Source of the DNA: Chloroflexota bacterium
GTDB lineage: Bacteria > Chloroflexota > Dehalococcoidia > Lucifugimonadales > GCA-2722455
Assembly: GCA_002722455.1 (NCBI GenBank)
Contig: PBMB01000022.1
Span: forward strand, 62,001 to 126,000
DNA: 64,000 bases
Direction of reading: 5' to 3'
The notes beneath the pieces are model-generated. The model was given only the letters and a program-made list of their open reading frames with translations. It was not told the origin of the DNA and did no database searches. Below are positions 43,152 to 52,087 of this stretch, in pieces. The translations under genes and the position numbers were made by a program. How positions within the stretch are numbered: position 1 is the first letter of the stretch; each line of letters begins with the position of its first letter.

Positions 43152-43706
43152 ATGAAAAAAGTTTTATACATACATGGAGCATTTAGTGCATTCAAACCTG
43201 ACTCAGAAAAAGTAAAAGGACTATCAAAAGAATTTGAAGTTGTCGGTGTCTCTTATAGTATTGAAAAGCCATTTAATGAAAACATGAAAATCCTAGAAGA
43301 TTTTTGTGTAGAAAATGAAGTTGATTTCATTGTAGGAACTTCACTGGGAGGTTTATTTGCTTCTGAATTAAGCTACCGTTTAGGTAAACATTCAATTTTA
43401 ATCAATCCTTGTGTAGAACCACAAATGTCGCTATCAAAAATTATTGGTAAGCAACAAAACTTTGCAACAGGCAAAGAAGAAGAATTAACTGCAGAACTTG
43501 TAGCAACTTATCCAAACATGGCAAAGATAGAGCGTTCTTCAATGGTGTTCTTAGGAATGAAAGATGAATTAATTGACGCAAATAAAACAGAATTACTGTA
43601 TAAAGATAAAACTCAAATTGTAAAAAATGAAAATGAAGATCATTATTGGGAATTTTTTGAAGAAAATAAAAAAATAACAGAATTTATTTCAAAAAGAGTA
43701 GCTTAA
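43152..43706 (+). CDS. YqiA-like alpha/beta hydrolase
   Basis: 184 residues, short as in the YqiA/YcfP family. YIHGAF (oxyanion loop), nucleophile elbow GTSLGG (Ser64), acid in MKDELID and final His in EDHYWE. Esterase activity likely; substrate unknown. No signal peptide. AGAGGA site and own terminator. Confidence 0.8.
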   Translation: MKKVLYIHGAFSAFKPDSEKVKGLSKEFEVVGVSYSIEKPFNENMKILEDFCVENEVDFIVGTSLGGLFASELSYRLGKHSILINPCVEPQMSLSKIIGKQQNFATGKEEELTAELVATYPNMAKIERSSMVFLGMKDELIDANKTELLYKDKTQIVKNENEDHYWEFFEENKKITEFISKRVA

Positions 43707-43710
43707 AAAA

Positions 43711-43748
43711 TATAAAAAAACCGTAGAAACATCTACGGTTTTTTTTGT
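43711..43748. terminator. bidirectional intrinsic terminator
   Basis: ACCGTAGA/TCTACGGT stem, AACA loop, A- and T-runs, between convergent genes. Confidence 0.85.
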
Positions 43749-44552
43749 TTATCCTTTATATTCTTCCAACCTTTTTCTTTTCCAATGAAAATCATTGTTA
43801 GGTTTGAGAAAAGATTCATGTTTCGCTACAAAACCAATACTTCCAAAATCCTGATTTTTTATTTTTGTGATAGAGAAATTTTCTGACAATAAATCATAAT
43901 CCAACAACTCTTTTACTAGTTTGTTAAATTGTTGGCTATTAAAATCATCAGTGTAATAGATAGCTTCAACCTTACGATAAAACTGCAGTGCATAATCTAA
44001 ATGTGTTTTTTCAATTTCGTGAAAAACACCAATAACACCATCAGATAAACCGTTGGTTTCGTCGTAATACAGTCCATTTTGGAAAAAATAATTATCGCCT
44101 TCCTTGTTCTTAATAGTGAAAAAATCAATAGATTCTTTTGAATAACCTAATAAAGTTCCTGCTACTCGGTGAGACTCAGCATTTTCAAGAAATTGAGGAG
44201 TGGCAAGATTAAATAATTCAATATAAATTGAATCGATAGCTTCAACACTTCTGTTTTTATGATCAAACTCTTTAACTGTTCTGATTTTAGACTTTAATTT
44301 TGGGTGTCCAAAAATAACAGGTTTTCCACCTTGTTCAAAATACTCTTCTTCTTGATGATTATGTGGAGCAAATAATGTCGTATAACTTCCTGCTCCTTTA
44401 AGCCACGGACATTTTCCATTTTTATCTCGAAGAATTTTGACTTCTGGATTGTGCAGCCACCCAACATTGTTTAATAAGAAATCATAAGCTTCCGAAAGCG
44501 ACATGGATTTTAAATGATTTGTTTTTTCAGTATAAAAAGGTATTGTTTTCAA
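43749..44552 (-). CDS. hypothetical protein, TTG start
   Basis: 267 residues. Starts at TTG with AGAGGA 7 nt upstream. Contains HNHQEEE and a His/Phe-rich beta-like region (residues 60-75, PHNHQEEEYFEQGG), but no known motif. 12 nt after the upstream gene's stop, so one operon. Confidence 0.6.
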   Translation of the reverse strand: MKTIPFYTEKTNHLKSMSLSEAYDFLLNNVGWLHNPEVKILRDKNGKCPWLKGAGSYTTLFAPHNHQEEEYFEQGGKPVIFGHPKLKSKIRTVKEFDHKNRSVEAIDSIYIELFNLATPQFLENAESHRVAGTLLGYSKESIDFFTIKNKEGDNYFFQNGLYYDETNGLSDGVIGVFHEIEKTHLDYALQFYRKVEAIYYTDDFNSQQFNKLVKELLDYDLLSENFSITKIKNQDFGSIGFVAKHESFLKPNNDFHWKRKRLEEYKG

Positions 44553-44564
44553 AAGTTATTCCTC

Positions 44565-45416
44565 TTAAAATGAAAATAAATGATTGTTGTCGGTTAATTT
44601 TCGAACATAAGCAAGAGCTTCTTTCCTTGAAAAGAAAACACAACAATTCTCATCATTATAAGCGAGTTCTAATTTTTCTTCACTATGATTATAAAGCGTT
44701 GCAATTTCTTTACTATGTTCTTCACCAGAAAATTTAGCAATAACAAAATGAGTATTATCTGAATAGTTTTCAATTAAACGTTGAGAGCAATAAGTCATTT
44801 CTTCTAACTGAATAAGTTTTTTACCTTTTTTAACGTTAGCAAAAGAATTAACAAATACAGCAAAGAGTGTTTTGTCTTTAAAATTAAAATCAGTAACACT
44901 AACAGGTTTAAATGCAGTTTCCATATACTCTTTTTCATATTCATTCCATAATTTAAGAGTATTTTCAACATTACCCAATAAATCAATAATGTTTTGATAT
45001 TGCTTTATCTTTTGTTTTTGTGTTTCATATTGTTTTGTTTCTATTTTGTTAGATTTTGCTTTCAACAAAAACTTTTCTACATAACAAAAAATATCATTAG
45101 CAATCTTTTCAGGAGAGCTATATTGATTAATGTTACGCATACTTACAATTCTAAATATTGGATCTGAATAATATTTGGTGGATATCGTGACAATATCATT
45201 GAAAAAATCTTGAATGCCATTTTCAATTGAAGCATTTTCAATGTTTGCTATATTGACAATATACTTCATATGAAGAAGTCCATCTTTAACCAAATCAATT
45301 CTTTTTTTCTCAATAACACCAAGTTCTTCGTTAGTCTTTAAAACACAAGGAAAAGAGTTTCTTGACTCATTTTCAAATCGAAGTTCTTCTAAAAGTTCGG
45401 CATTCATTCTCAACAT
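44565..45416 (-). CDS. hypothetical protein, 283 aa
   Basis: Helical N-terminus, long Lys/Gln-rich coiled coil near residues 130-160 (YETQKQKIKQYQN), then a small alpha/beta end with a Cys pair (ENCCVFF). AAGG site, operon with the 267-residue gene. Function unknown. Confidence 0.6.
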   Translation of the reverse strand: MLRMNAELLEELRFENESRNSFPCVLKTNEELGVIEKKRIDLVKDGLLHMKYIVNIANIENASIENGIQDFFNDIVTISTKYYSDPIFRIVSMRNINQYSSPEKIANDIFCYVEKFLLKAKSNKIETKQYETQKQKIKQYQNIIDLLGNVENTLKLWNEYEKEYMETAFKPVSVTDFNFKDKTLFAVFVNSFANVKKGKKLIQLEEMTYCSQRLIENYSDNTHFVIAKFSGEEHSKEIATLYNHSEEKLELAYNDENCCVFFSRKEALAYVRKLTDNNHLFSF

Positions 45417-45461
45417 TTTTTATTACCTTATAGTTAATAAATTAATTATAACATAACAAGC

Positions 45462-45494
45462 ATAAAAAAAACCAGTGTGGAAACTGGTTTTTTT
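45462..45494 (-). terminator. intrinsic terminator
   Basis: AAACCAGT/AACTGGTTT-type stem with T-runs on both sides. Confidence 0.7.
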
Positions 45495-45525
45495 CATTAA
45501 TATTATAAAATATTGTTAAAGATAA

Positions 45526-45558
45526 AAAAAAGCATGTCCCAAAACTGAAACACGCTTT
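45526..45558 (-). terminator. intrinsic terminator
   Basis: AGCGTGT/ACATGCT stem (one G-T pair), 11-nt loop, T-run leftwards; first of two in tandem after 45589. Confidence 0.6.
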
Positions 45559-45588
45559 AAGTTTTAATTAAATGTAACTAATTGTAAA

Positions 45589-46365
45589 TCAAGAAATAAG
45601 AGTGCTAATAAATCTTGTCTTTATATCTTTAATTGCGCTCTTTGCTTCTTCCAAATTCTGATAAAACCGCAAATCAGAATATCCAGAAGAAAGTCGATAT
45701 TCACCGTTATCTTTTTCTTTTTTGATAGTAAAAGAAGCAGTCGTATAAGCTCCGTCTTCTGATTCAGAATGAACTTCGAAGATTTCATAAAAATCAGTAT
45801 CAGAATGAGATTGTTCTCTTAAAGATACGTGAGTAATTTTGTATTTTTTTAAAGTGATAATTGAACTTTGTGAACCATCGTCTAAATCAGAAAAACGTAG
45901 AGAACCATTTAAGCTAATTGCATAAATTTCTTTACCGATATTCAAATCGTGATCAATGACTCGAACAGTGTTGTTATCAATATCCTTTAAATGAGAGTAA
46001 TTATCATCAAAATATTTTTGAAGGTCTTCTTTGTTTTCAAATGATTCGTTAATAAAATAAGCATTTTCCTTAATTAGTTTAGAAGTCTCACGATAAGATT
46101 TATCAAAAAGTTGTCTCATTTTATTTGGTTTGTAATCAATAATAGAAGATCGATTTTTCTTATGGTTTTCCTCAATCATAAAATAAAATGATTCTTCTAG
46201 GTTGCGACTTGGATCTTCTTTTGTGAAACCAACATAATTATTGAAATCAAGTAGATTTTCTTTTTCGGTAGCACGATAGTCAATAGAGACATTACAAGAA
46301 ATCTTTGTGTAAAGACCAAATTGAGCTAAGTATTCACCACGACTAATTGTTTTTATCTTAAACAT
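45589..46365 (-). CDS. hypothetical protein, 258 aa
   Basis: Mixed helices and beta strands (KEIYAISLNGSLRF, SSIITLKKYKIT, YTTASFTIKKEKDN), ending in a helix. No family. It lies just downstream of the LuxO homologue; that position is where luxU stands in Vibrio chromosomes, but it has no histidine-phosphotransfer motif. Confidence 0.6.
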   Translation of the reverse strand: MFKIKTISRGEYLAQFGLYTKISCNVSIDYRATEKENLLDFNNYVGFTKEDPSRNLEESFYFMIEENHKKNRSSIIDYKPNKMRQLFDKSYRETSKLIKENAYFINESFENKEDLQKYFDDNYSHLKDIDNNTVRVIDHDLNIGKEIYAISLNGSLRFSDLDDGSQSSIITLKKYKITHVSLREQSHSDTDFYEIFEVHSESEDGAYTTASFTIKKEKDNGEYRLSSGYSDLRFYQNLEEAKSAIKDIKTRFISTLIS

Positions 46366-46441
46366 TCAAGTAAACCTTTATAGTTAATTAATGAATGTAT
46401 TTTAACAAAAAAAACGTATATTTGTAAACAATTAAAACTCA

Positions 46442-47824
46442 TTATTCATTCTTTTTTTTATTCCAATTTTCTATTTTACGATATATCGTAGAAGGACTTA
46501 TTTCAAGATGTTTTGCAGCAAGCGGAATACTTCCATTGCAATGTTTTATAACTTTCTCCACAATTATCTTTTCATAAATCCATAACGGTTTTATTGTATA
46601 ATCAATTTCGGTAGTCAAAATGTTTTCTTGTTCTGTTTTTTCTTTATGTTCTTTTTTATCTTTAATACTAAAAGGAACCATGTCAAAAGTAACTTCTTCT
46701 CCAGAATTTAAAACAACAATATTACGTATAACATTTTGCAATTCACGAACATTGCCTGGCCATGAATAAGATTGAAAAAGCTCAATGACAGAATCAGAAA
46801 AACGACTCATTTTTTTACCTTCTTCAAGAGCTGTTAATCCTAATATTGCATGGGCGATATCAATAATATCTCTTTCACGATTTCTTAATGGTGGTAAGAA
46901 AATAGGTATAACATATAATCTATAATAAAGATCTTCTCTAAATCGTCCTTTTTTAACTTCTTGTAAAGGATCGCAATTTGTAGCACAAATAAACCTGACA
47001 TCAACCGAATATGTTTTAGAAGATCCAACTTTTTGATAAGTACCTGTTTGAATAAATCTTAATAGTTTACTTTGCAAATCAAGATCCATTTCACAAAGTT
47101 CATCAAGCATTAAGGTTCCTTTATCAGCCATTTCAACCGCCCCTTTTCTATCAGAGATAGCTCCTGTGAATGCTCCTTTTACATGACCAAAAAGTTCACT
47201 CTCGATTAACTCTTTTGGAATAGCAGCACAGTTTATTGCAATAAAAGGTTTATCGTTTCTATCACTTGCGGCATGAACAGCTTCTGCACAAACTTCTTTT
47301 CCTGTACCACTTTCTCCTGTAATAAATACAGTAGCTTTACTCGAAGAAGCTGCTTCTATAATACGGTAGACTTCTTGCATAGGTAAACTATTTCCTATAA
47401 AGCCTTGGTACTGTGCTCCTTCTATTTTTTTTGTTTTAATGTTGTCATTAAGTGTGCTTTTATCTTTTAATGATTTATTAACAGTAATTCTTAGTCTGTC
47501 AGCTTCACAAGGTTTAATTAAAAAGTCTTGTGCTCCAAATCGAATTGCTTCAATTGCAAGGTCCATTGTCCCATGAGCAGTCATGATAATCACAGGAATG
47601 TTAATATTTTCTTTTTTTATATATCCTAATATCTCCATTCCAGTCATGTCGGGTAGTTTTAAATCTAACAATATTAAATCAGGAGTGCAATCTTTAATAA
47701 ACTTCAAAGCTTCTTTACCTGTTCCTACAATGTTTACATTAAGATCAAGTGGACTTAAATAAGATTTATATAATGCAGCAATAGAAACAGTATCTTCAAC
47801 CATCAAAATTTTATTTTTTTTCAT
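46442..47824 (-). CDS. luxO: LuxO-like sigma-54 response regulator
   Basis: 460 residues, full NtrC-type layout. Receiver 1-120 with phosphoacceptor Asp54 and acidic pair Glu10/Asp11; AAA+ domain 140-375 with Walker A GESGTGKE (170-177), the sigma-54-binding GAFTGA (217-222), Walker B TLMLDE and Arg finger [10 protein letters not shown]; Fis-type helix-turn-helix 430-455 ([20 protein letters not shown]). Domain wording, especially [30 protein letters not shown] segments and the HTH, is that of LuxO, which in Vibrio activates the Qrr small RNAs at low cell density. LuxU, its usual partner, is absent nearby. AAAGGA site. Confidence 0.9.
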   Translation of the reverse strand: MKKNKILMVEDTVSIAALYKSYLSPLDLNVNIVGTGKEALKFIKDCTPDLILLDLKLPDMTGMEILGYIKKENINIPVIIMTAHGTMDLAIEAIRFGAQDFLIKPCEADRLRITVNKSLKDKSTLNDNIKTKKIEGAQYQGFIGNSLPMQEVYRIIEAASSSKATVFITGESGTGKEVCAEAVHAASDRNDKPFIAINCAAIPKELIESELFGHVKGAFTGAISDRKGAVEMADKGTLMLDELCEMDLDLQSKLLRFIQTGTYQKVGSSKTYSVDVRFICATNCDPLQEVKKGRFREDLYYRLYVIPIFLPPLRNRERDIIDIAHAILGLTALEEGKKMSRFSDSVIELFQSYSWPGNVRELQNVIRNIVVLNSGEEVTFDMVPFSIKDKKEHKEKTEQENILTTEIDYTIKPLWIYEKIIVEKVIKHCNGSIPLAAKHLEISPSTIYRKIENWNKKKNE

Positions 47825-47886
47825 ATTAAATCCTTTTTTAATAAAAAACTATTTTATGTCATATCATATCATCATTTAATCAAATG

Positions 47887-48201
47887 TTAATATCTTAAAA
47901 TTAAAGTTTTAAATGAAAAAACAATCAAGCTTAAAGAAGACCAAGCAGCTAAAATACAAAATGCTGTAAATATTGGTTCTTTTTTGATTTTAACTTGAAA
48001 AATTTCATTGTCCCAAATAAAAATTTTAAATGTAACCAATGCTGCAGTAAATACTGAACTTGCAAAAAATGTCCATGATTCAAACCCAAGCGGAACGTGA
48101 GTATAAAAAAAACAACAAGACGTAACAAAATAAAAAGCTATTCTTTTAAGCTGTTCAGTTTGATCCTGAAATAAATTAAGAAAAGACATATTTTTAAACA
48201 T
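47887..48201 (-). CDS. small membrane protein, 104 aa
   Basis: Polar N-terminus, then three hydrophobic segments (FYFVTSCCFFYTHV, WTFFASSVFTAALVTF, FTAFCILAAWSSLSLIVF) giving about three membrane helices; Cys-rich first helix. AAAAGGT site. It lies 62 bp before LuxO on the same strand; a sensor or modulator role is only positional inference. Confidence 0.6.
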   Translation of the reverse strand: MFKNMSFLNLFQDQTEQLKRIAFYFVTSCCFFYTHVPLGFESWTFFASSVFTAALVTFKIFIWDNEIFQVKIKKEPIFTAFCILAAWSSLSLIVFSFKTLILRY

Positions 48202-48212
48202 AGATTCACCTT

Positions 48213-48629
48213 TTAGTATCGAAAAGTTAATTTTTTCTTTCCAAATTTGTAGATTGTGTCTTTTGGAACAAATTCTTTTGTTAAATTATAATAAATGCCA
48301 GTGTCATTAGCAATACTTTCGTTTAACATATAATCTAATGCTTCTTGTTCATCCTCTGAACAAAAAAGTAGTTCTTTATCAGCATAAACAGAAGTGACTT
48401 CTATTTGCTCTACTTCAATATTTTCCATATTCTCATCGTCAACAAGCTCTTTAAATAAAACATAAGTTCTTTGCATGTCGCTTTCTGAAAAATCTTTTAA
48501 TATATCTTCCAGACTGGCAGTTTTTTTCTCAAAACGTTGTTTTGCAAGATCAATAACCTCGTCTGATCTATATAAGTCATTAACTTCATTTTTAATATAT
48601 GAAATTGCTTCTGCTAATGATAAAAACAT
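48213..48629 (-). CDS. hypothetical protein, 138 aa
   Basis: Acidic helical N-terminus and beta-like acidic C-terminal half (EQIEVTSVYADKELLF). TAATG overlap with the upstream gene, GAAGGAGG site. Unknown. Confidence 0.6.
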   Translation of the reverse strand: MFLSLAEAISYIKNEVNDLYRSDEVIDLAKQRFEKKTASLEDILKDFSESDMQRTYVLFKELVDDENMENIEVEQIEVTSVYADKELLFCSEDEQEALDYMLNESIANDTGIYYNLTKEFVPKDTIYKFGKKKLTFRY

Positions 48630-49159
48630 TATTTACCTCCTTCAATGACAACAGAGTCTTGAAGACTGTTAGCTCTGGAATCCCAAATTTCAAGTTTTGC
48701 AATCTTTTTTTTGTTTTCGAAATAGTTGTTTATATTTTCAATTCTAAAAAAATAATGGTCAACAACAATAGAAAAAGGAATACTGCCATTAAGTTCAAAA
48801 TATTCACGAACAAGCTCAATAGCATTTCTTTTATTAAAGTCAGGTGTAAATAAAAACTTAAAAGTATTATCGCCAGATATTACTTTGATATAAAGTATTT
48901 TTTTATAACTATTTGGAGCAAAAGAAATCATTTTGTCTTCTAGTATGTCAATAATTTTAAAAAACTCACTAGGTTTCCCGTTCGACAAAATAGATTGAAC
49001 GTTGATGTCTTTTGGGTAAGTATGATAATGATTTGCATAGTATTTAAATGCTTGTTGAATTCGACACTTTATTTCATTATCTTCATCTAGCTTTCTAGGA
49101 ATATTAACAGCTAAAAGTTGTAATTCTCTAAGAAAATCTTCTGTTTTAATAAACTTCAT
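48629..49159 (-). CDS. hypothetical protein, 176 aa
   Basis: Alpha/beta protein, basic middle, no motif. AAGGGA site. Part of the four-gene run 49923-47887, joined to the next gene by TAATG. Confidence 0.6.
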   Translation of the reverse strand: MKFIKTEDFLRELQLLAVNIPRKLDEDNEIKCRIQQAFKYYANHYHTYPKDINVQSILSNGKPSEFFKIIDILEDKMISFAPNSYKKILYIKVISGDNTFKFLFTPDFNKRNAIELVREYFELNGSIPFSIVVDHYFFRIENINNYFENKKKIAKLEIWDSRANSLQDSVVIEGGK

Positions 49160-49170
49160 ATTGCAATCCC

Positions 49171-49923
49171 TTATAAAAATTCCAATGAACGAATGTCTTT
49201 GACGATTTTTTCAATATCATCATTACTAGGTCGTCTTGCAATAAAAGCAAAAGCCATATCATATGCGCCTTCTGAATTAAATATATCTGTTTTTTCAACA
49301 GATTGGATTCCAGTGGTATCCTCAATAAGCTCTAATGCTGCATCGTAATTGCCATATGCATAACCAGAATTTTCAATTTCTGCATAAATTTCAAAAACTT
49401 TAAATGCATAAGTCAAAACGTTTAATTCTGGAGTATCTAGTAATTTATAAGTTTTACTTTTAACAGAATCTTCAACGGAAATATTTTTTAAAGATTCATC
49501 TTTAAAACCATATTTTGTAAATTGATTGTCAATAGAGTGATCAATGAGTAATAATGGAGTTTCAGAAACAGGCTCAACAGAAACAAAGATAATTTCTGGA
49601 TAATTTTTAGCAGCTAACATATGTTGCTCAAAATCATTAAGGATTTTTTTAATAACACCTTTTACTGTTTGAATGCCGTCTTTAATTCCAAAATCCCAAG
49701 CAAGAATAAAATTAATAAAATTATTTGTCTTCTTTTGAACATTGATATGATAAAAATGATTAAGAATAGGCTTCTTTTGTTCCACTAAGGCAAAAAGCAT
49801 TTCTTTGTTATAAGGAACACCTTTGCCAAGCTCTTTCTCTAACTCAATAATAATATTATTTAAGAAATCTTCTGCTTTAAATTCGTATGCTAGTGTATCT
49901 TTATTTAGTGTTTTGATATTCAT
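49171..49923 (-). CDS. hypothetical protein, 250 aa
   Basis: First gene of the operon that leads to the small membrane gene and LuxO. Mixed alpha/beta (PEIIFVSVEPVSETPLLLID), acidic, no family. Preceded by a leader of about 200 nt. Confidence 0.6.
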   Translation of the reverse strand: MNIKTLNKDTLAYEFKAEDFLNNIIIELEKELGKGVPYNKEMLFALVEQKKPILNHFYHINVQKKTNNFINFILAWDFGIKDGIQTVKGVIKKILNDFEQHMLAAKNYPEIIFVSVEPVSETPLLLIDHSIDNQFTKYGFKDESLKNISVEDSVKSKTYKLLDTPELNVLTYAFKVFEIYAEIENSGYAYGNYDAALELIEDTTGIQSVEKTDIFNSEGAYDMAFAFIARRPSNDDIEKIVKDIRSLEFL

Positions 49924-50140
49924 AATATATTTTACCTTTAATGTATTATGTAAGCTTACACTCTTTCCAAAACCTACATAAAATAAAAGTTAAATATTTA
50001 TGCTTAAATGTCGGTTAAATAATTTCCAGCTCTTCAAAATGAAGTGAGTGTTATGCCAAGGAGAAAAACTCCCCAAATTGACTGATAAGCGATTAAACCT
50101 TAACTTCCAATTCGTTATGACACTATCATATCAAACAAAG
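49924..50140 (-). promoter_or_regulatory. long leader of the operon upstream of luxO
   Basis: Minus-strand TTGATATGAT (near 50126-50139) places the start about 200 nt before the ATG at 49923. The leader has a GGAG/CTCC hairpin with a 5-T loop near 50060 and a perfect 12-bp palindrome TGTAAGCTTACA (49949-49960) close to the AAAGG site. No long ORF inside. A regulatory leader is possible; no riboswitch class recognised. Confidence 0.45.
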
Positions 50141-50154
50141 AATAAAAAGGCAAT

Positions 50155-50196
50155 AAAAAAAGCTTTAATTTTTCAATCAAAGCTTTTTCGTTTTTT
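50155..50196 (-). terminator. intrinsic terminator
   Basis: AAAAGCTTT/AAAGCTTTT stem with a 12-nt loop and T-run leftwards, ending the 68-residue gene. Confidence 0.7.
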
Positions 50197-50203
50197 CTTG
50201 TCT

Positions 50204-50410
50204 TTACTCTGTTTGTTGAGACAATGTTTTATATTCTTTCATCAAAACACGAACTTGACTTCGCTTGTTGATATATCGTGCAAATTGAGTAGGAAACATT
50301 GCGAATTGTTTCCAAAGTGGAAGTTTAGAGAATGAAGCGTCAATCTTTTTAAGTTCATTTCGACGAGATTTAAATTCTCTTTCTACCATATCAATAGTTC
50401 TTTCTGTCAT
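50204..50410 (-). CDS. small basic protein, 68 aa
   Basis: Start at ATG 50410 with AAGGGA. Basic and helical, with a hydrophobic/aromatic middle (LPLWKQFAMFPTQFARYI) that may be an amphipathic membrane-surface helix. A + strand frame over the same DNA (50048-50335) is a shadow. Confidence 0.6.
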   Translation of the reverse strand: MTERTIDMVEREFKSRRNELKKIDASFSKLPLWKQFAMFPTQFARYINKRSQVRVLMKEYKTLSQQTE

Positions 50411-50467
50411 GAGATTTTCCCTTTTTATTAAAATGTTCAATAATTATACTATCAATCAAATATCAAA

Positions 50468-50968
50468 TCAAGATTTATTATTTTTTGAAATAATTAAAGC
50501 CCAAACAATAAGAACGTTCCAGCTCTTGCAATCGCAAGAAATATCGTCAAAATTAAAAATACCACCACTATAAGTAACATTATTTATGCCAAAACCTTCG
50601 TTGATATCAAGATCTTTACCTTTATCAAAAGTGATTGTTGTTTCAGGGAAACCTAAATAATCTTTAAACTTGATTGTAGAATTTTTACCATTTTCACCAA
50701 TATGAACTTTATAATTATTTATTGTGAGATTTTTTTCGAAAGAATGTCGTAAAAATGAAAGAATGTCATGTTCTCCAAAATATTTAAGAACAACTTCTGG
50801 AAATTCATTATCGACATTTTCAAAAATATTGACAATCATTTTTGAAATTTCGTCAGATTCATTGACTTGAAGATGACTACTCTTAAAAATCTCGTCTTTA
50901 TTTCTTACCTTAGCTATTCTTCGCATTCTGTCGTTTAGGTGTAAAGCTAGTTTTTCTTTAAAATCCAT
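50468..50968 (-). CDS. hypothetical protein, 166 aa
   Basis: Start at ATG 50968 (AAGG); the longer frame to 51010 lacks a site. Beta-rich second half (NYKVHIGENGKNSTIKF, NNVTYSGGIFNFD) with Cys-Asp-Cys near the end. No family. Confidence 0.6.
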   Translation of the reverse strand: MDFKEKLALHLNDRMRRIAKVRNKDEIFKSSHLQVNESDEISKMIVNIFENVDNEFPEVVLKYFGEHDILSFLRHSFEKNLTINNYKVHIGENGKNSTIKFKDYLGFPETTITFDKGKDLDINEGFGINNVTYSGGIFNFDDISCDCKSWNVLIVWALIISKNNKS

Positions 50969-51022
50969 AAAATAAACCTTCTGTTTTTTTAATGATAACA
51001 CAACATACAAAAAAAAGATATA

Positions 51023-51053
51023 AAAAAGAGCCTTGGAAAAGCTCTTTTTTAAA
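51023..51053 (-). terminator. intrinsic terminator
   Basis: AAGAGC/GCTCTT stem with a 9-nt loop and T-run leftwards, after the Bax-inhibitor-like gene. Confidence 0.7.
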
Positions 51054-51067
51054 CTTAAGTTAAATTA

Positions 51068-51712
51068 TTAACTTCGACGAATACCTAAAAGAGCACTCAT
51101 AATATTAATAATAGGAAGATATAGTAAACCAGCAGTGTCAATGGCTTTATCAACGGTTTTCTCACAACTCATTGAGTAAGACCAGTAAAAACCAATAAAG
51201 ATAGACATACCAACAATAATTACATATTCATACCAAACACCAAATGTCTCACCAAAGAAAATCATAGATGCTAAGTGTGATAGAACAATTGCAAGAACTA
51301 CAGTTGAAACAACACCAACCGTTTTGGCAAAGAACTTAGGAAACATAGAACCTAATGCCATCATAATACCAGTAATTAATGCAGTTTGTAAGAACACTGT
51401 TTGTAATACATTGGCGTCATAACCTTCCGTAATAGGAACAAGTAATACACCAACAGGCAATACAATCATATTGTAACCAATAAAACTAATAACTGGATTA
51501 TCAGATTTTTCAAATAAAACATGTCCTGAAAAAGCAGAAACCAAGTATAGAAGACTGATCCAAACCGAGTTTTGCACAACCCACTCGAAAGATAGAGATT
51601 GAACAATAAAGTAGTTCATTAAGAATCCCCAAGTCAATGTAGCACCAACAATAAGGTTAAACATAGAATCAGTGATAGTTGAATTTTTAAAACTTGAATT
51701 CGTAGTAATCAT
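51068..51712 (-). CDS. Bax inhibitor-1/YccA-like membrane protein
   Basis: 214 residues with about seven membrane helices and only short loops. The end, KAIDTAGLLYLPIINIMSALLGI, matches the conserved BI-1 finish (AxxLYLDIINLFLxLL), with Pro for the usual Asp. BI-1/YccA proteins are ion-leak channels linked to proteolysis control (YccA inhibits FtsH). GAGG site, about 140-nt leader from a TATAAT near 51855. Confidence 0.7.
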   Translation of the reverse strand: MITTNSSFKNSTITDSMFNLIVGATLTWGFLMNYFIVQSLSFEWVVQNSVWISLLYLVSAFSGHVLFEKSDNPVISFIGYNMIVLPVGVLLVPITEGYDANVLQTVFLQTALITGIMMALGSMFPKFFAKTVGVVSTVVLAIVLSHLASMIFFGETFGVWYEYVIIVGMSIFIGFYWSYSMSCEKTVDKAIDTAGLLYLPIINIMSALLGIRRS

Positions 51713-52087
51713 ATTTTCCTCGTTAAGTTAAATTACATTTATCTTAAACGAAACCTATGTTTTTTAGGCAAGAGACTTCGAGTAAAATTTGAAAAAAAGT
51801 ATATGTTTTCAAAGTCTAAGAGCTTGCTCTATTCAAGTTGTGTAATTATTATATCGAAACCTATTCAAAAAATCAACATATTTTTTCAATTATTTTTCAA
51901 TTATTTTTCAAAATAAAAAATAAAATATCCTTTAAATTATGAAAAAAAACTAATAAAAATGTGACGATATTTTTAAAATTATTAAAATAATATAAATTAT
52001 AATTATGAAGTAAAAATAGATAAAAAATAAAACTTCAAAATAATAATAACAATAACAATAATAATAATAATAATAGGGATATTAGAA
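51713..52087. other. intergenic region between divergent genes
   Basis: 375 bp, very A+T-rich, no ORF. Left part is the leader of the Bax-inhibitor-like gene with its minus-strand TATAAT. Then an 11-bp direct repeat (TTTTTCAATTA, 51882-51911, 2.7 copies) and a triplet repeat (52040-52074) before the prepilin gene. Confidence 0.7.
52040..52074 (+). repeat. AAT/AAC triplet repeat before the prepilin gene
   Basis: About 12 triplets (AAT with a few AAC) directly before the AGGGAT ribosome site and 14 bp before the ATG region. Slippage here would change promoter-to-start spacing or mRNA structure, not the reading frame. Confidence 0.85.

Noticed and set aside
45589-46365. luxU
   Set aside because: Position fits, but length and sequence lack a histidine-phosphotransfer domain.
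50048-50335. 95-codon + strand ORF
   Set aside because: Overlaps a terminator and a well-supported minus-strand gene; no ribosome site.
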